A stretch of DNA of 64,000 nucleotides from positions 1,488,001-1,552,000 of the forward strand of contig NZ_JACHDO010000001.1 of NCBI RefSeq assembly GCF_014201115.1. The letters are read 5' to 3'. The stretch is from Nocardiopsis metallicus. Lineage in GTDB: Bacteria; Actinomycetota; Actinomycetes; Streptosporangiales; Streptosporangiaceae. Position 1 is the stretch's first letter, and each line of letters begins with the position of its first letter. Of this stretch, positions 25,393 through 33,785 are shown piece by piece. Under the pieces are notes generated by a model that was not told the DNA's origin, ran no database searches, and was given only the letters and a program-made list of their open reading frames with translations. A program made the translations under genes and the position numbers.

Positions 25393-25433
25393 GGTGGTCG
25401 CAACCTCCCCAAAGTCAGGGTGTTGCGACCACC
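25393..25433. repeat. Inverted repeat at the IS30 right end, in front of the transposase start
   Basis: GGTGGTCGCAAC (25393-25404) and GTTGCGACCACC (25422-25433) are perfect 12-bp arms with a 17-base spacer. One arm is the IS end itself. It may be an internal binding site for the transposase that also blocks outside transcription by folding around the ribosome site. Confidence 0.75.
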
Positions 25434-26397
25434 ACTAGAACCCAAGGAGCACCCCGGGGCCGCGCACGTTGCCGTTCCAGGGCGCCGCGGGAGTGGGCGC
25501 CTCACCGTAGGTGGGCGCGGCGGCGCGCTCCTCCTTGGTGGGGTAGAGCACGGGGGCGCCCGGGGCGCGGGCCGCCTCGGGGTCGGTCACCGCGGGCAGA
25601 GGTTCGAGGTCCACCCGCACCGCCCCGGCCAGCTCCCGGGCCGCCGCCCGGGTGGGCGCGGCCACCGCGGCGATCGGTTGCCCGACGTAGCGCACCACAC
25701 GGTCCTCACCGAGCAGGTCCACCAGCGGCGGTGCGGCCCCGCCGGGGCCGGGGTCGACGCTCACCTTGAGTACGCGGGCGTGCGGCACGGTGGAACGCAC
25801 GATCACGCCCTCCCAGGTGCCGGGCGGGGCGAAGTCCGCGCTGAACCGGGCGCTCCCGGTCACCTTGGCGGGGGCGTCGGCGCGCGGCGGGGCCTGGTCG
25901 GGTTCGGTGTCGAACTCACCGGCGCAGGCGGCGGCCACGGCCGAGAAGATCCCCTCGTAGGCGCCGCAGCGGCACAGGTGACCGGCCAGGGCGTCGGCGA
26001 TCTCGCCGCGCCCGGGGCGGGTGTCCCCGTGTTCGGCGCGCCAGGCGTCCACGAACACCGAGGCCTCCACGGCGAAGCCGGGCGTGCAGTAGCCGCACTG
26101 GAGGCCGTCATGGGCGGCCAGGGCACGCTGCGCGGGATGGGCGCCGTCCAGCCCCTCGACGGTGGTCACGGAGCGACCGGCCAGGTGGTCGGCGGGCAGC
26201 AGACAGGAGGCGGTGGGCGCTCCGTCCACCAGGATCGTGCAGGCCCCGCACACCCCGGAGCCGCAGGCGACCTTGGTGCCGGTCAGCCCGAGCCGGTCGC
26301 GCAGGTGGTCGGCGGCGCTGAGGCCTGGGGCGTCGGGTGCGGGGGAGGGTGCGCCGTTGACGCGCGTGTCCATGGGCGGCTTCCTGGGTGGAGGTGG

Positions 26398-26416
26398 AAG
26401 TTGTCATTGACAACTT
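26398..26416. promoter_or_regulatory. Operator-like palindrome upstream of the interrupted hydroxylase operon
   Basis: AAGTTGTC-ATT-GACAACTT is a perfect inverted repeat with 8-bp arms and a 3-base centre, 25 bases before the start codon of the FeS/molybdenum subunit. The inner TTGTCATTGACAA shape fits a dimeric repressor of the MarR, GntR or TetR kind. No such regulator gene lies next to it. Confidence 0.65.
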
Positions 26417-26456
26417 ACGGTTCCGGAAAGCCCAGTGTCAAAGGTTTTCCCGTGGG

Positions 26457-26479
26457 CCGGTACTCGTTCCCGGTACCGG
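26457..26479 (-). terminator. Terminator of the first Ser/Thr kinase gene
   Basis: CCGGTAC (26457-26463) and GTACCGG (26473-26479) form a 7-bp stem two bases after the kinase stop codon. Confidence 0.55.
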
Positions 26480-26481
26480 TG

Positions 26482-28452
26482 TCACCTGCCGAACGCGCTC
26501 TGGTACGACAAGTCCAGCTGAGCCTGGGCATGCTCCAACTGCTCGGTGAGCCGCAGCACCGTGGCCTGCACACCGTCCGCCTCGACCACCACCCACTCCG
26601 GCGGCCTGCGTCTGCGCCAGCCGCGTAGCGACCAGGAAACCACCTGTTGCAGGACCAGGGGCGCCAGCACCAACCCCCACAACAGTTCGTCGGGCGTGTT
26701 CGCTTCGCTCAGGTTCAGCAGGGACGACAGAGTCAGTCCCACCACCAGGGCGACCACCACGGACATGGCCTCCCGGGTTCCAGCCCGCCCGAAGCGGCGC
26801 AGCTCCTCCAGCCGAGGACGGGTCAGAGCCTCTCGTTCGCTCAGTTCGGTCAGGGCCAGGGACACCTGGATATGGACCGCCTCCACCCCGGCGGCCTCGG
26901 CCGGGTCTCCCGACACCTTCGTCGCGGGGGCCAGCTCGGCCCACCGCCCCACCACGTGACTGGAGCGACGCATGCGCCCGCGCCACAGCTGGGGGGCGAG
27001 CAGCGCGGTCAACAGCTGGCCCATGAGCCCCGCTGAGGTCGGATCCACCGGGCCTGATCCGATCCAGTCCAGCCCGCTCAGCCAGGGGTTGTACCTCTGG
27101 GCCGCGCGCTCGGCGCTCCTGGCCGCGGTACCCAGGTCAGAGGCGAACTCGCGGTACCCCTGGCAGGGGAACCCATGACAGTCGTGACCGGGTTCGGAGC
27201 AGTGGTGCCCGGACAGCGCTTCGACCACCTCGACGGTCACCCCCTCCTCGAGGAAGAGGCCCTGCGCCGCTCGGATCCGGCCGGTCAACGCGGTCAGGGT
27301 CATGTCCCGGCCGCGGAGCAGCGGGGGCAGGTCCGGGCGCAGCCGCGCCAGCAGCCGCACCAGAGCCAGCTCGGGGTCGGCCCGGGCGTCGGCGGCCACC
27401 AGGGACCCGGCCTGTTCCCGACCGTGCAGGTCGATCAGCCACGAACCCAGCACCCGGCACTGCCGGGGCTGGGCCAGGAACGCCACCGCTGCCCCCCAGC
27501 GCTCACGCATCGCCTCGGCAAGCTCGTCCGGGTCGGAGAAACCGGAACCGTCGAACCACAGCGGCGGACCACCCGCCGTCCGGGCCGTTACCGGCGCCGG
27601 TACCAGTTTCGCAACCGGAGCTGGCGAGACCGCCTGTGTTACGGCCGGAGCTTCGGACGCACCGGTGAGTAGGTCGATGAGCTCCCGCGCACCGGGGCGT
27701 TCCTCGGGCTCCTTGCTCAGACAGCGCTCCACGATCCCGCGCAGCCGGTCGGGCAGGGCCGAACAGTCCGGGGTGTCGACCAGGACGCTCTTGACCAGCG
27801 CCCGCTGGCTTCCGGCGCCGAAGACCGGCCGCCCGGTGGCGGCGTAGACCATCACCGCGCCCCAGGCGTACACGTCCAGGGCCGGGGTCAGCCGCGCCCC
27901 GTCCTCCAACTGCTCCGGGGCCATGTACTGCAGGGTTCCGATCACCGCGCTGGCGGTCAGGGAGGTGGCCTCCTCGAAGGGCCGCGCGATCCCGAAGTCG
28001 ATCACCCGCGGACCGTCGGCGGCCAGCATGATGTTGCCCGGCTTCAGGTCGCGGTGCACCACCCCGGCCGCGTGGATCGCCGAGAGAGCCGTGGCCGTGG
28101 ACACTGCCAACCGGTCCAGGTCAGTCCCCGTCCTGGGTCCGTTCTCCCGCACGTCCTGGGAGAGCGTGGGCCCGTCGACGAGCTCGCTGACGATCCACGG
28201 CTGTGCCGCCTTGGGGTCGGCGTCCAGAACCTGGGCCACACAGAACGGTCTGACCCGCCGGGCCGCCTCGACCTCGCGGGCGAACAGGTCGAAGAACCGC
28301 GGGTCGGTGCCGGGTCCGACGTGCAGCAGTTTGACCGCGACCCGCCTGCCCCGGGCGTCCTCACCGAGGTGGACCGAGCCGAAACCGCCCCGGCCGACCT
28401 CCTTGAGCAGACGGTAGCCGCCGACCTCGACGGGCGCGGATGTGGGGGACAC
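26482..28452 (-). CDS. Membrane-associated Ser/Thr protein kinase with unusual C-terminal region
   Basis: 656 residues. The N-terminal Hanks-type kinase domain (12-265) has the loop GRGGFGSVHLG, Lys41, HRDLKPGN (D135) and DFG (D152), so it should be active. The remainder is not a PASTA or other usual sensor. It has a Cys-rich stretch (CSEPGHDCHGFPC, about 436-448) that could bind metal, two hydrophobic helices near 570-620, and a C-terminal helical tail. The membrane segments come late, so most of the protein faces the cytoplasm. GTG 28452 is the start; a GGAAGAGG site precedes it. It is divergent from the serine hydrolase. Confidence 0.85.
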   Translation of the reverse strand: MSPTSAPVEVGGYRLLKEVGRGGFGSVHLGEDARGRRVAVKLLHVGPGTDPRFFDLFAREVEAARRVRPFCVAQVLDADPKAAQPWIVSELVDGPTLSQDVRENGPRTGTDLDRLAVSTATALSAIHAAGVVHRDLKPGNIMLAADGPRVIDFGIARPFEEATSLTASAVIGTLQYMAPEQLEDGARLTPALDVYAWGAVMVYAATGRPVFGAGSQRALVKSVLVDTPDCSALPDRLRGIVERCLSKEPEERPGARELIDLLTGASEAPAVTQAVSPAPVAKLVPAPVTARTAGGPPLWFDGSGFSDPDELAEAMRERWGAAVAFLAQPRQCRVLGSWLIDLHGREQAGSLVAADARADPELALVRLLARLRPDLPPLLRGRDMTLTALTGRIRAAQGLFLEEGVTVEVVEALSGHHCSEPGHDCHGFPCQGYREFASDLGTAARSAERAAQRYNPWLSGLDWIGSGPVDPTSAGLMGQLLTALLAPQLWRGRMRRSSHVVGRWAELAPATKVSGDPAEAAGVEAVHIQVSLALTELSEREALTRPRLEELRRFGRAGTREAMSVVVALVVGLTLSSLLNLSEANTPDELLWGLVLAPLVLQQVVSWSLRGWRRRRPPEWVVVEADGVQATVLRLTEQLEHAQAQLDLSYQSAFGR

Positions 28453-28609
28453 GGGGCCTCTTCCTTGTGTTTTCCGGCGGGGCCCGGGGGTGGGCCCGCC
28501 CTGTGGGACGTACGTGCGTCCCGTCGGGTTTTACCTGCCCTGGGTTACCCTGGGCACCGCTGACGCTACTTCTTCCTCCTCCCCCTTCCCAAAGGACCCC
28601 GAGGATCTC

Positions 28610-29827
28610 ATGCACGTCGCCTTACAGCCCCGCGTTCACGGCTGGACAGAACCGGCCTTCGCGCCCGTCCGCGAGGCCTTCCAACGCAACTTCACCGAAC
28701 ACGGTGAGCTGGGCGCCGCCGTGGCCGTCCACCATCGCGGCCGACTGGTGGTGGACCTGTGGGCGGGGGTACGCGACCAGAGCACCGGCGCCCCCTGGGA
28801 GTCGGACACCCTGGCCATCGTCTTCTCCGCCACCAAGGGCGTGACCTCGATGGTCCTGGCGCACGCCCACTCCCGCGGGCTGTTCTGCTACGAACGCCCG
28901 GTCGCCGACTACTGGCCCGAGTTCGCCCAGCACGGCAAGGAACACGTCACCGTCCGCGAACTCCTCTCCCACCGCGCGGGCCTGCCCTACCTGGACTCCG
29001 AACTCAGCCCCGCCCTGCTGGCCGACCACGACCGCCTCGCCGACGCCCTGGCCGCCCAGCCGCCGGCCTGGGCACCGGGCACCCGGCACGGCTATCACAG
29101 CGTGACCATCGGCCTGTACGCGGGCGAACTGCTCCGGCGGGTGGACGGGCGCACCGTCGGTACCTACCTCGCCGAGGAACTGGCCGGGCCGCTGGGCCTG
29201 GACCTTCACGTGGGGCTGCCCGAGGACATCGACCCCGACCGGCTGGCCCCGATGGCCGGGGGCACCTGGCGCGACCTGGCCGCCGACCCCACCGCCGTGC
29301 CCCTGGGACACGTACTGGCCCGCTCCCTGCCCTGGACCACCGCCGCCCGCACCTTCGCCAACCCACCGCTGAAGTCCGCCAACCAGCTGGCCGGGCCGGA
29401 CTACCGGTCCGTGGAACTGCCGCACGGCAACGGGTTCGCCACCGCCCGCTCCTTGGCCGTGCTCTACGGCGAGTTCGCCCAGGGCTCACCGGTGCTCGGG
29501 GTGGGCCAGGACAGCCTGCGCGCCCTGGAGGAGCAGCCCACCGAGCCCTCCGGCGGTGAGCGCGACGTCAACCTCAAGGTGCGCACCCGCTACTCGCTGG
29601 GCCTGTGGAAGCCCTTCCCCGGATGGCGGTTCGGCAGTGACGGCCGCGCCTACGGCACACCCGGCGCAGGTGGCTCCTTCGGGTTCGCCGACCCGGCCAC
29701 CGGGACCGGGTACGGGTACGTGCCCAACCGGATGGGTCTGCGGATCTGGGATGACCCGCGCGACGTCAACCTGCGCGAGGCCCTGGCCGACTGCCTGCGG
29801 TCCGCGACGAACGACAGCTCCGCCTGA
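28610..29827 (+). CDS. Serine hydrolase of the beta-lactamase/EstB family
   Basis: 405 residues. The class C beta-lactamase-like motifs are visible: the nucleophile in FSATKGVTS (SxxK), the Tyr motif in GYHSVTIG (YxS instead of YxN), and near the C-terminus GTPGAGGSFGFADP replacing KTG. No signal peptide is seen, so it is probably a cytoplasmic esterase (EstB type) rather than a secreted beta-lactamase or D,D-peptidase. ATG 28610 has GAGGAT upstream; the open frame continues to 28442, but without similarity. Confidence 0.83.
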   Translation: MHVALQPRVHGWTEPAFAPVREAFQRNFTEHGELGAAVAVHHRGRLVVDLWAGVRDQSTGAPWESDTLAIVFSATKGVTSMVLAHAHSRGLFCYERPVADYWPEFAQHGKEHVTVRELLSHRAGLPYLDSELSPALLADHDRLADALAAQPPAWAPGTRHGYHSVTIGLYAGELLRRVDGRTVGTYLAEELAGPLGLDLHVGLPEDIDPDRLAPMAGGTWRDLAADPTAVPLGHVLARSLPWTTAARTFANPPLKSANQLAGPDYRSVELPHGNGFATARSLAVLYGEFAQGSPVLGVGQDSLRALEEQPTEPSGGERDVNLKVRTRYSLGLWKPFPGWRFGSDGRAYGTPGAGGSFGFADPATGTGYGYVPNRMGLRIWDDPRDVNLREALADCLRSATNDSSA

Positions 29828-29866
29828 ACCCGCGGGGCCCGCCGGCCGCGCGGCGTGCAGGAGAGG

Positions 29867-31840
29867 TCACTCGGTCTCCGCGCCGCCCTCTGGATGCGGG
29901 TCCGCGCCTCCGTCGCCACCGCTCTCGTCCGTGCCGGCGCCGTTACCAGCACCGCCGCCACCGCCGCCGTTACCGCCCTCGCCACCGTGACCGCCGTCGC
30001 CGCCACCGGCACCCTCGGGCTCGCAGGCCTGCGGGTCGTAGTCGCACACGTCAGGCTCGACCGGTGCGCAGCCGGGGGCGTGCGGATCGGTGTGGCAGTC
30101 CACCTCGGGAGGCGTCCACTCCGTTTCGGGGGGAGTCCATTCCGTCGGGACGCCCTCCTCTCCCACGGGGTCCTCGGTTCCGCCTCCGTCGCCTCCGGCC
30201 GGCTCCTCCTCCCGGACCTCGGGCTCCTGCCCTTGTTCCGGTTCGGTGACCGGCTCCGCGGGTTCGCTGGCGGGTACGGAACGGGCGGGCTCCACCTGGT
30301 TCGGTGCTCCCTGCCCGGTGGCCCAGATCAGCAGCGCGCCGAGCAGCCCCAGGAACGCCACGGCACCCACGGTGAGCAGCCCCGCCTTCGAACGCCGCCG
30401 AGCACGGCTCCGCCCGCCCGGGCCCGGGGAGGGGTGCGGCGGTACCTCCGGGACGGTGCCGCCCACGGGCGGGTAGTCGCCGGTCTGCTCCCCGGCCCCG
30501 GCGGTGCCCTCTCCCGGAAGCGTGCCCCGTACGTCCGGTGCGGTGCTGTCCGTGGGCGGGTAGTCGCCGGTCTGCCACGGAGCGCCGGTGTTCTCCCTGA
30601 ACCCGGCTGCTCCGATGCCCTCACCCGGGAGCGGGCCTCGCGCGTCTGGAGCGACGCCGCCCCTGCCCGGGAGCGGGTTCCGAGCGAACGAAGCGGGGTT
30701 GTCCGTGGGCGGGTAGTCGCCGGTCTGCCACGGAGCACCGGTCTGTTCTTCGCCCGTGCCTCCGAAAGCGCCCGAGTGGATAGCGCCCACGCCCGGTTCC
30801 CGGCTCTGGGCGGGGACCGTGTTGGCTGGCGGTAGGGGCGGGGGAGCCTGGGCGGGGACACCGGCCACGGGCGTGTCCACGGACACCTCCGAAGCCGCCG
30901 GGTCGGTCGATCCCCACGCGCCGCCCCTCTGCGAGGGCACGTAGCCCGCGACCGGCAGGACGCGGATGCGGGCGGTGCCCTGGACCACGGTCGCGGACGC
31001 CTGTTCCAGCACGGTGGTCGGCTCCGTCTTCGAGGCCGTCGGGACGCGTCCGATCAGGCGGTCCAGGACCTCCACCGCGGTGGGCCGGTCCGCCGGGTCC
31101 TTGGCCAGGCAGTGCTCCAGTACGGGCAGCAGCCGCTCGGGCACGCCGGTCAGGTCAGGTGGGTCCGAGAGCACCTTGTCGATCACGGCCACGGTGGTCT
31201 CGCCGGGGAAGGCGTGTCGGCCCGAGGCCGCGTAGGCCATCACGGCGGCCCAGGAGAACATGTCGCCGGAGGCCGCGGCCGCGTCGCCGCGGATCTGTTC
31301 CGGTGACATGTAGGCGGGGGTGCCGGTCACCGCAGTGGTCTGGTGGGTGGCGTCGGTGAAGCGCGCGATACCGAAGTCGATGACCCGCGGTCCGTCCGGT
31401 CCCAGGATGACGTTGCCGGGTTTGAGGTCGCGGTGGACGACCCCGGCCTCGTGGACGGCGGCCAGCGCGGTGACGGTGGCGATCGCCAGTCGGTCCAGCG
31501 CGGCTCCGGTCCGAGGCCCTTCATCCGTGACCGCGGTGCGCAGGGTGGGGCCGGGAACGTACTCGCTGGCGATGTAGGGAACGTCGGCGTCCATGTCCGC
31601 GGCCAGGACCGCCGCGGTGCAGAAGGGGGCGACCTTGCGTGCCGCCGACAGCTCCCGGGCGAAGCGCTCGCGCTGGCGCTGGTCGTCGTCCCAGAGCCCG
31701 GCGAGCACCTTGATCGCGGCGGGGGACCCGTCCTCCCCGTGCCCGAGGTAGACGACCCCCTGCCCTCCGCTGTCGATCCGAGCGGCCAGGGTGAACGGGC
31801 CGATCTGTTCCGGGTCGGTACTGGTCAGAGGAGTGGTCAT
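29867..31840 (-). CDS. Transmembrane Ser/Thr protein kinase with repeat linker and extracellular Cys/Gly-rich tail
   Basis: 657 residues. The kinase domain (14-275) has RIDSGGQGVVYLG, K44, HRDLKPGN (D138) and DFG (D155). A proline-rich cytoplasmic linker carries repeats of TGAPWQTGDYPPTD. One membrane helix (486-509) follows. The outer part is acidic, has two TEWTPPE-like repeats, four Cys in CHTDPHAPGC and CDYDPQAC, and ends in a Gly-rich tail. The outer domain resembles no known sensor; the Cys pairs suggest disulfides. ATG 31840 starts the gene. Confidence 0.86.
   Translation of the reverse strand: MTTPLTSTDPEQIGPFTLAARIDSGGQGVVYLGHGEDGSPAAIKVLAGLWDDDQRQRERFARELSAARKVAPFCTAAVLAADMDADVPYIASEYVPGPTLRTAVTDEGPRTGAALDRLAIATVTALAAVHEAGVVHRDLKPGNVILGPDGPRVIDFGIARFTDATHQTTAVTGTPAYMSPEQIRGDAAAASGDMFSWAAVMAYAASGRHAFPGETTVAVIDKVLSDPPDLTGVPERLLPVLEHCLAKDPADRPTAVEVLDRLIGRVPTASKTEPTTVLEQASATVVQGTARIRVLPVAGYVPSQRGGAWGSTDPAASEVSVDTPVAGVPAQAPPPLPPANTVPAQSREPGVGAIHSGAFGGTGEEQTGAPWQTGDYPPTDNPASFARNPLPGRGGVAPDARGPLPGEGIGAAGFRENTGAPWQTGDYPPTDSTAPDVRGTLPGEGTAGAGEQTGDYPPVGGTVPEVPPHPSPGPGGRSRARRRSKAGLLTVGAVAFLGLLGALLIWATGQGAPNQVEPARSVPASEPAEPVTEPEQGQEPEVREEEPAGGDGGGTEDPVGEEGVPTEWTPPETEWTPPEVDCHTDPHAPGCAPVEPDVCDYDPQACEPEGAGGGDGGHGGEGGNGGGGGGAGNGAGTDESGGDGGADPHPEGGAETE
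30467..30742. repeat. Direct repeats within the second kinase gene
   Basis: A 43-bp sequence at 30547-30589 recurs at 30700-30742 with one mismatch, and a 22-bp part of it occurs at 30467-30488. They encode the repeated linker motif GAPWQTGDYPPTD. Recombination between copies would shorten the linker in frame (distance 153 bp, 51 codons). Confidence 0.85.
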
Positions 31841-31959
31841 GGTTGCGCCCCATCGGGAGGGAGTCGCCGGTTGCGTGCTCCGTCATGGACTATGACGCCG
31901 CGGGGGACAGGAACGGGCCTTGCCTACAGGTAAGATTCTCCTCCTTTTTTCCCGACAGG

Positions 31960-32000
31960 AGGGGAGGCCGAAGGACAAATGTGTGCAATCGGCCTCCCCT
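31960..32000 (-). terminator. Hairpin downstream of the purine permease gene
   Basis: AGGGGAGGCCGA (31960-31971) and TCGGCCTCCCCT (31989-32000) form a perfect 12-bp stem with a 17-base loop between the permease stop (32057) and the kinase start region. There is no U run on the transcript side. Confidence 0.65.
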
Positions 32001-32056
32001 GGCTGTCACCTGCGAGTGAAGGAACTGCAAACCCGGTGCCGGTGACGACCCTTGCT

Positions 32057-33499
32057 CTACAATCCGAAGGCGTGCATCGCGAAGTGGAAGGCGAACACCG
32101 CGCTCAGGATCCACATCAGCCAGCCGACCTCGCGGAAGCGGCCCTGCGCCGACTTGATGAGGGTGTGCGCGATGATCCCGATCCCGATTCCGCTGGCGAT
32201 GTCGTAGGCGAACGGCATGATCGCGATGGTCAGGAACGCGGGGATGGCCACCGAGACGTCCGTCCAGGCGATCTGACCCACGTGCATCATCATCATGGCG
32301 CCCACCAGCACCATCGCCACGGACGCCGCCTCGGCGGGCACCATGCCGAAGACCGGGGCGAAGAAGATCGCGCTCAGGAACAGCAGGCCGGTCACCACGC
32401 TGGCCAGGCCGGTTCGCGCCCCCTCGCTCACCCCCGCGGTGGACTCCACGAACACCAGTGTCGCCGAGGAGCTGGTCAGACCGCCGGTCACCGCACCGGC
32501 GCCGTCGGTGACCAGGATCTGGTTGACCCGGGGCATCTGCCCGTTCTCGTCGGCGATGTTGGCCTTGGTGCCGATCGCCAGGATGGTGCCCAGCGCGTCG
32601 AAGAACCCGGCCAGCACCAGCGTGAACAGGATGACCCCGGCCGTGGTGGGTCCCGCGCTCGTCCAGGCGCCGAACAGGTCCACCTGGAACAGCAGGCCGA
32701 AGTCGGGTGTGGCCACCGGGCTGGAGGGCAGTTCGGGGACGCCGCCGCCCCAGGCCCCGGCGTCCAGCCGGAACACGAAGTGCAGGGTCACCGCGAGCAC
32801 GGTCGCGCCGATGATCCCGTAGAAGATCGCGCCGGGCACGTTGCGGGCCAGCAGTACGCTGGCCAGGACCAGCCCGGCCACGAACACCAGGATCGGCCAG
32901 CCGTTGAGGTGCCCGCCGCCGCCTTCGGCGCCGAGCTGCAGCAGGCTGCCGCCCTCGCTGGCACTGACGAACCCGGCGTTGGCCAGGCCGATCAGTGACA
33001 CGAACATGCCGATACCGACGCCGATGGCCAGCTTGAGGTTGTGCGGAAGCGCGTTCATCACCGCGGTGCGCACGCCGGTGACCACCATCAGGATGATGGC
33101 GATGCCCTGCCAGATGACCAGGCCCATCACCTCGGGCCAGGACATCACCGGGGCCGCCTGGTAGGCGACCACCGCCATCACGCCCAGGGCCGCGGCGCAG
33201 GCGATCGGGGCGCGGCCGACCACGCCCATCATGATGGTGACCAGCCCGGCGGCCAGGGCGGTCATCGTGGTCAGTTGGCCGGCGGAGAGGTGGTCGCCGT
33301 TCACGTCGGCCACGCCGCTGAGGATGATCGGGTTCAGGACGATGATGTAGGCCATCGCCATGAAGGTGGTCAGGCCGCCGCGGATCTCCCGCCCGAAGGT
33401 GGAGTTCCGCTCGCTGATGAAGAAGAAGCGGTCGAGCCAGGATCGATCCGTACCGGCCTGCGGCCGCGGCCGCGAACCGGTGTCGTTGAGTTTGGTCAC
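32057..33499 (-). CDS. NCS2-family purine permease (AzgA-like, adenine/guanine/hypoxanthine)
   Basis: 480 residues with about 12-14 membrane helices. Family signatures are GGLTTFMAMAYIIVLNP, APIACAAALGVMA, LAGFFDALGTILAIGTKA and GLTSSSATLVFVESTAGVSEGARTGL, as in AzgA-type proton symporters for adenine, guanine and hypoxanthine. GTG 33499 is chosen because AGGAGGGGAC precedes it directly; the frame open to 33688 lacks similarity. It lies downstream of the xanthine dehydrogenase genes on the same strand, after a 286-bp gap that may have its own promoter. It would supply substrate for them. Confidence 0.89.
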   Translation of the reverse strand: MTKLNDTGSRPRPQAGTDRSWLDRFFFISERNSTFGREIRGGLTTFMAMAYIIVLNPIILSGVADVNGDHLSAGQLTTMTALAAGLVTIMMGVVGRAPIACAAALGVMAVVAYQAAPVMSWPEVMGLVIWQGIAIILMVVTGVRTAVMNALPHNLKLAIGVGIGMFVSLIGLANAGFVSASEGGSLLQLGAEGGGGHLNGWPILVFVAGLVLASVLLARNVPGAIFYGIIGATVLAVTLHFVFRLDAGAWGGGVPELPSSPVATPDFGLLFQVDLFGAWTSAGPTTAGVILFTLVLAGFFDALGTILAIGTKANIADENGQMPRVNQILVTDGAGAVTGGLTSSSATLVFVESTAGVSEGARTGLASVVTGLLFLSAIFFAPVFGMVPAEAASVAMVLVGAMMMMHVGQIAWTDVSVAIPAFLTIAIMPFAYDIASGIGIGIIAHTLIKSAQGRFREVGWLMWILSAVFAFHFAMHAFGL

Positions 33500-33785
33500 G
33501 TCCCCTCCTGGAGGGATATGAGCACGGCGAATATCGCCATGTGTGGGGGGTTTGCTACTTTGCGTAGTCAAACTTGGGTGATGCCAGGACGGCACTGTCC
33601 TGACGGCCCGCCCCGGGGCCGAGGGCGTCGGATGTCCGGGGCGGGTGTCTGGGGGCGGGGACGGCGACGGGTGCTGCCGCCGCCCCACCGGTTCAGGGGG
33701 TACTTACTACGTGGAACCGGCCGCTACACGGCCAAGGCGCCCTGGATCAACCTGGAATCACCAAGCCGGAGCCACCAACCCGAGA

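Larger units (their letters stand above)
23985..25433 (-). mobile_element. IS30-family insertion sequence
   Basis: The ends GGTCATCGCAACACC (23985-23999) and, inverted, GGTGGTCGCAACACC (25433-25419) match at 13 of 15 positions. CAAGG occurs flush outside the left end (23980-23984) and again at 25443-25447, nine bases outside the right end. This may be a target duplication with an irregular right junction, or chance. The transposase gene fills the element and looks intact, so the insertion may be recent and mobile. Confidence 0.82.
22268..26373 (-). pseudogene. Fused [2Fe-2S]/molybdenum-binding hydroxylase subunit, interrupted by IS30
   Basis: From ATG 26373 the protein starts with [2Fe-2S] motifs (CGSGVCGACTILVDG; CGYCTPG with LCRCGAYEG). 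It continues into the start of the molybdenum subunit (AKVTGSARFSADFAPPGTW) and ends at a stop inside the IS (25435). After the IS the same protein resumes at about 23980 and runs to 22268, with YVGGGFGAKNSL and the catalytic Glu motif GGGVGLGE. Together they form one large fused subunit followed by the FAD subunit. Fusion of the ferredoxin-like and molybdenum domains in this order is less usual than three separate genes. The IS makes it non-functional unless it is excised. Confidence 0.87.

Noticed and set aside
28442..28609. Extension of the serine hydrolase upstream of ATG 28610
   Set aside because: It would overlap the divergent kinase start and adds Gly/Pro/Thr residues with no family match; GAGGAT supports 28610.
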